The position numbers were made by a program, and so were the translations under genes. Shown here one piece after another: positions 5,089 through 6,139 of a DNA stretch of 6,139 nucleotides. The stretch's first letter is position 1. Each line of letters opens with the position of its first letter. Source of the stretch: Caryophanales bacterium (lineage in GTDB: Bacteria > Bacillota_I > Bacilli_A > RFN20 > CAG-826); the NCBI GenBank assembly GCA_028726925.1, contig JAQYPI010000010.1, positions 1-6,139 on the forward strand, in the 5' to 3' direction. The notes under the pieces are model-generated. The model had not been told where the DNA came from. It saw nothing but the letters and a program-made list of their open reading frames with translations, and did not search any database.

Positions 5089-5948
5089 CAGAAAAGGCCT
5101 CGTAAGACGCGGTAGAGGCCGCGGTCGCCTTTTTGAAGGACCGCGATGCCTTCCCCGGAGTGAGAAAGGGCGAAAAGGGTTTCTTTATTCGAAGAAAGCG
5201 CGATGGGACGCCCGTTTTTTACGAGCTTCTCTTCTTCCTTGTTTAGAATGACGCGGGCGTTTGACGGCAGGAAATCCGCGGGGTTTTTGAGATCCTCTTG
5301 GGTGGTTTCCTCCGCGGGTTTAGCCCCGTCGAGGCCGATGTCCCCGACCTCAACCCGGCGAAGGGATTCTAGATGACCAACGGTCCCTAGTTTCCGCGCG
5401 AGGTCTTCCCCGAGGGTCCGCATGTAAGTCCCCTTGCTCACGAGGGCTTCGAAGACGACGACCGGGGGATGATAGGAGGTCAAGGCGATTTCGTAGACCG
5501 TGATCTTTCGTGGATCCCGAGGGATTTCCTTCCCCTCGTGGGCGAGCTCGTAAAGGGCTTTGCCGCCGATCTTGATGGCGCTGGTCATCGGGGGAACCTG
5601 CAGGCTTTCCCCAAGGAACGAGGAAAGAGCGGACTCGATATCCCCTTGGCTTAGGGGCGGAATGGCCGCTTCTTCCGTGACGTCCCCGTCCTTGTCCCCC
5701 GTCGAGGTCGCGACCCCAAGGCGCAAGGAAGCGACGTAACGCTTCTTCGAATCGTCGAGGAAGGGAAGGTATTTCGTGGCTTTGTTCACCGCGACCAAAA
5801 GGAGGCCGGTCGCGAAAGGATCCAAGGTCCCGAGGTGCCCGACTTTGCGGGTTTTGAAGGCTTTTTGGATGGCGTTGTCGATTTGGCGGGACGTGACCCC
5901 CTCGGCTTTGTCGACGAGAAGGATCCCGGAAAGGGAGGCGGTTTCCAT
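5088..5948 (-). CDS. truB: tRNA pseudouridine(55) synthase TruB
   Basis: TruB converts U55 in the T-loop of tRNAs to pseudouridine. The 286-aa product shows the catalytic motif GHLGTLDPFATGLL (residues 37-50) with Asp43 as nucleophile. KRY (69-71) follows, then QVPPMTSAIKIGGKALY (117-133) and SKGTYMRTLGEDLA (171-184), all family hallmarks. The usual YxxAR segment reads YELAH here (133-137), a His where Arg is common. A PUA-like C-terminal region follows (about 235-286). The ATG at 5948 is the natural start: GILLVDKAEGVTS follows at the expected distance and no Shine-Dalgarno is present. The strong promoter boxes just upstream put the transcription start only a few bases from the ATG, so the mRNA is probably leaderless or nearly so. 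It is the first gene of a truB-ribF operon. Confidence 0.96.
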   Translation of the reverse strand: METASLSGILLVDKAEGVTSRQIDNAIQKAFKTRKVGHLGTLDPFATGLLLVAVNKATKYLPFLDDSKKRYVASLRLGVATSTGDKDGDVTEEAAIPPLSQGDIESALSSFLGESLQVPPMTSAIKIGGKALYELAHEGKEIPRDPRKITVYEIALTSYHPPVVVFEALVSKGTYMRTLGEDLARKLGTVGHLESLRRVEVGDIGLDGAKPAEETTQEDLKNPADFLPSNARVILNKEEEKLVKNGRPIALSSNKETLFALSHSGEGIAVLQKGDRGLYRVLRGLF

Positions 5949-5957
5949 GTCCTATCC

Positions 5958-5986
5958 ATCATACTCGCGATGCGGGCGCGCGTTAA
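5958..5986 (-). promoter_or_regulatory. truB-ribF promoter, probably giving a leaderless mRNA
   Basis: On the minus strand TTAACG (5986-5981, 4 of 6) and TATGAT (5963-5958, 5 of 6) are exactly 17 nt apart. Counting about seven bases from the -10 box puts the start near 5951, only about 3 nt before the ATG at 5948-5946. Confidence 0.6.
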
Positions 5987-5990
5987 GGAA

Positions 5991-6019
5991 TTCTCTTTCC
6001 TTTCCCTTCGTGGCATAAT
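5991..6019 (+). promoter_or_regulatory. Candidate extended -10 promoter of the ttcA-like gene
   Basis: CATAAT (6014-6019, 5 of 6) is preceded by TGG (6011-6013), an extended -10 arrangement; a poor -35, TTCTCT (5991-5996), lies 17 nt upstream. The start is expected at about 6026, which is the first base of the gene's ATG. Confidence 0.45.
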
Positions 6020-6025
6020 CTTGCC

Positions 6026-6139
6026 ATGCGTTACATCCGTCGCGTTCTCGCTTCCCTTCGCAAAGCCGACGAGCTCTTCTCCCTCATCGATTCCGGGGAC
6101 CGCATCGCCCTCGGCATCTCCGGGGGCAAGGACTCCCTT
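6026..6139 (+). CDS. PP-loop ATPase, TtcA-like tRNA 2-thiocytidine synthetase, N-terminal part
   Basis: Thirty-eight codons are visible before the window ends. They contain LIDSGDRIALGISGGKDSL, where SGGKDS (residues 32-37) is the PP-loop that binds ATP in N-type ATP pyrophosphatases. The preceding (I/L)xxGDRI context resembles TtcA, which thiolates C32 of tRNAs; the related enzyme TilS (lysidine synthase) usually has the loop closer to its N-terminus. The TtcA cysteine motifs lie beyond the window, so the family call is tentative. The ATG at 6026 is the only plausible start: no other start codon precedes the PP-loop in frame and no Shine-Dalgarno is present. The gene is divergent from truB across 77 bp. 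A TtcA-like role would fit beside another tRNA-modifying enzyme. Confidence 0.8.
   Translation, partial: MRYIRRVLASLRKADELFSLIDSGDRIALGISGGKDSL

Noticed and set aside
4300..5100. FMN riboswitch controlling ribF
   Set aside because: ribF overlaps truB by one base, leaving no leader, and the truB start has only a few bases of predicted leader.
1..6139. Mobile element, CRISPR array, toxin-antitoxin or defence system
   Set aside because: No transposase, spaced direct repeats, tRNA-like attachment site or paired small toxin/antitoxin genes are visible; all long frames are housekeeping genes, a Nudix hydrolase or their antisense shadows.

Overview
The window is a compact housekeeping stretch of a bacterial chromosome with moderately high GC (two 60-base lines counted by hand inside typA give 58% and 62%). 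It uses the standard bacterial code, since TGA serves as a stop in typA, truB and the Nudix gene. The genes are pnp, rpsO, ribF and truB on the minus strand, plus typA. The order truB-ribF-...-rpsO-pnp matches the classic Bacillota (Firmicutes) arrangement and suggests a Bacillota or Bacilli-like lineage. That assignment is inference from gene order, TypA and a TtcA-like partial gene; I cannot name a genus.

Layout, left to right: (1) 1-1012, minus: N-terminal 337 codons of pnp (PNPase), cut by the window edge. (2) 1013-1221: the pnp control region, with a candidate promoter, a 14-bp palindrome resembling a CcpA/LacI-family site, two tandem leader hairpins, and the rpsO terminator. (3) 1222-1491, minus: rpsO (S15), with a structured leader and a strong sigma-70-type promoter up to 1605. 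(4) 1646-2158, minus: a Nudix hydrolase of lower GC than its neighbours. (5) 2159-2333: divergent control region with the typA promoter embedded in an inverted repeat and a second cre-like site. (6) 2334-4175, plus: typA/bipA, with a textbook terminator that begins inside its stop codon. (7) 4198-5948, minus: the truB-ribF operon (1-nt TGATG overlap), convergent to typA. (8) 5949-6025: a 77-bp divergent promoter region. (9) 6026-6139, plus: start of a TtcA/TilS-like PP-loop ATPase, cut by the window end.

Most genes serve translation and RNA metabolism: tRNA modification (TruB, TtcA-like), ribosome assembly and stress GTPase (TypA), small-subunit protein S15, and RNA turnover (PNPase). RibF supplies FMN and FAD. 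In the usual operon ribF is followed directly by rpsO and pnp; here an inverted typA plus a Nudix gene lie between the two halves, and each half carries its own promoter.

I found no mobile element, CRISPR array, rRNA, tRNA or obvious new multi-gene system. The points worth a second look are regulatory and structural: apparently leaderless divergent genes at the right end, structured leaders of pnp and rpsO, two cre-like palindromes, an operator-like repeat over the typA promoter, and an S15 lacking the usual rRNA-contacting His-His-Ser segment.
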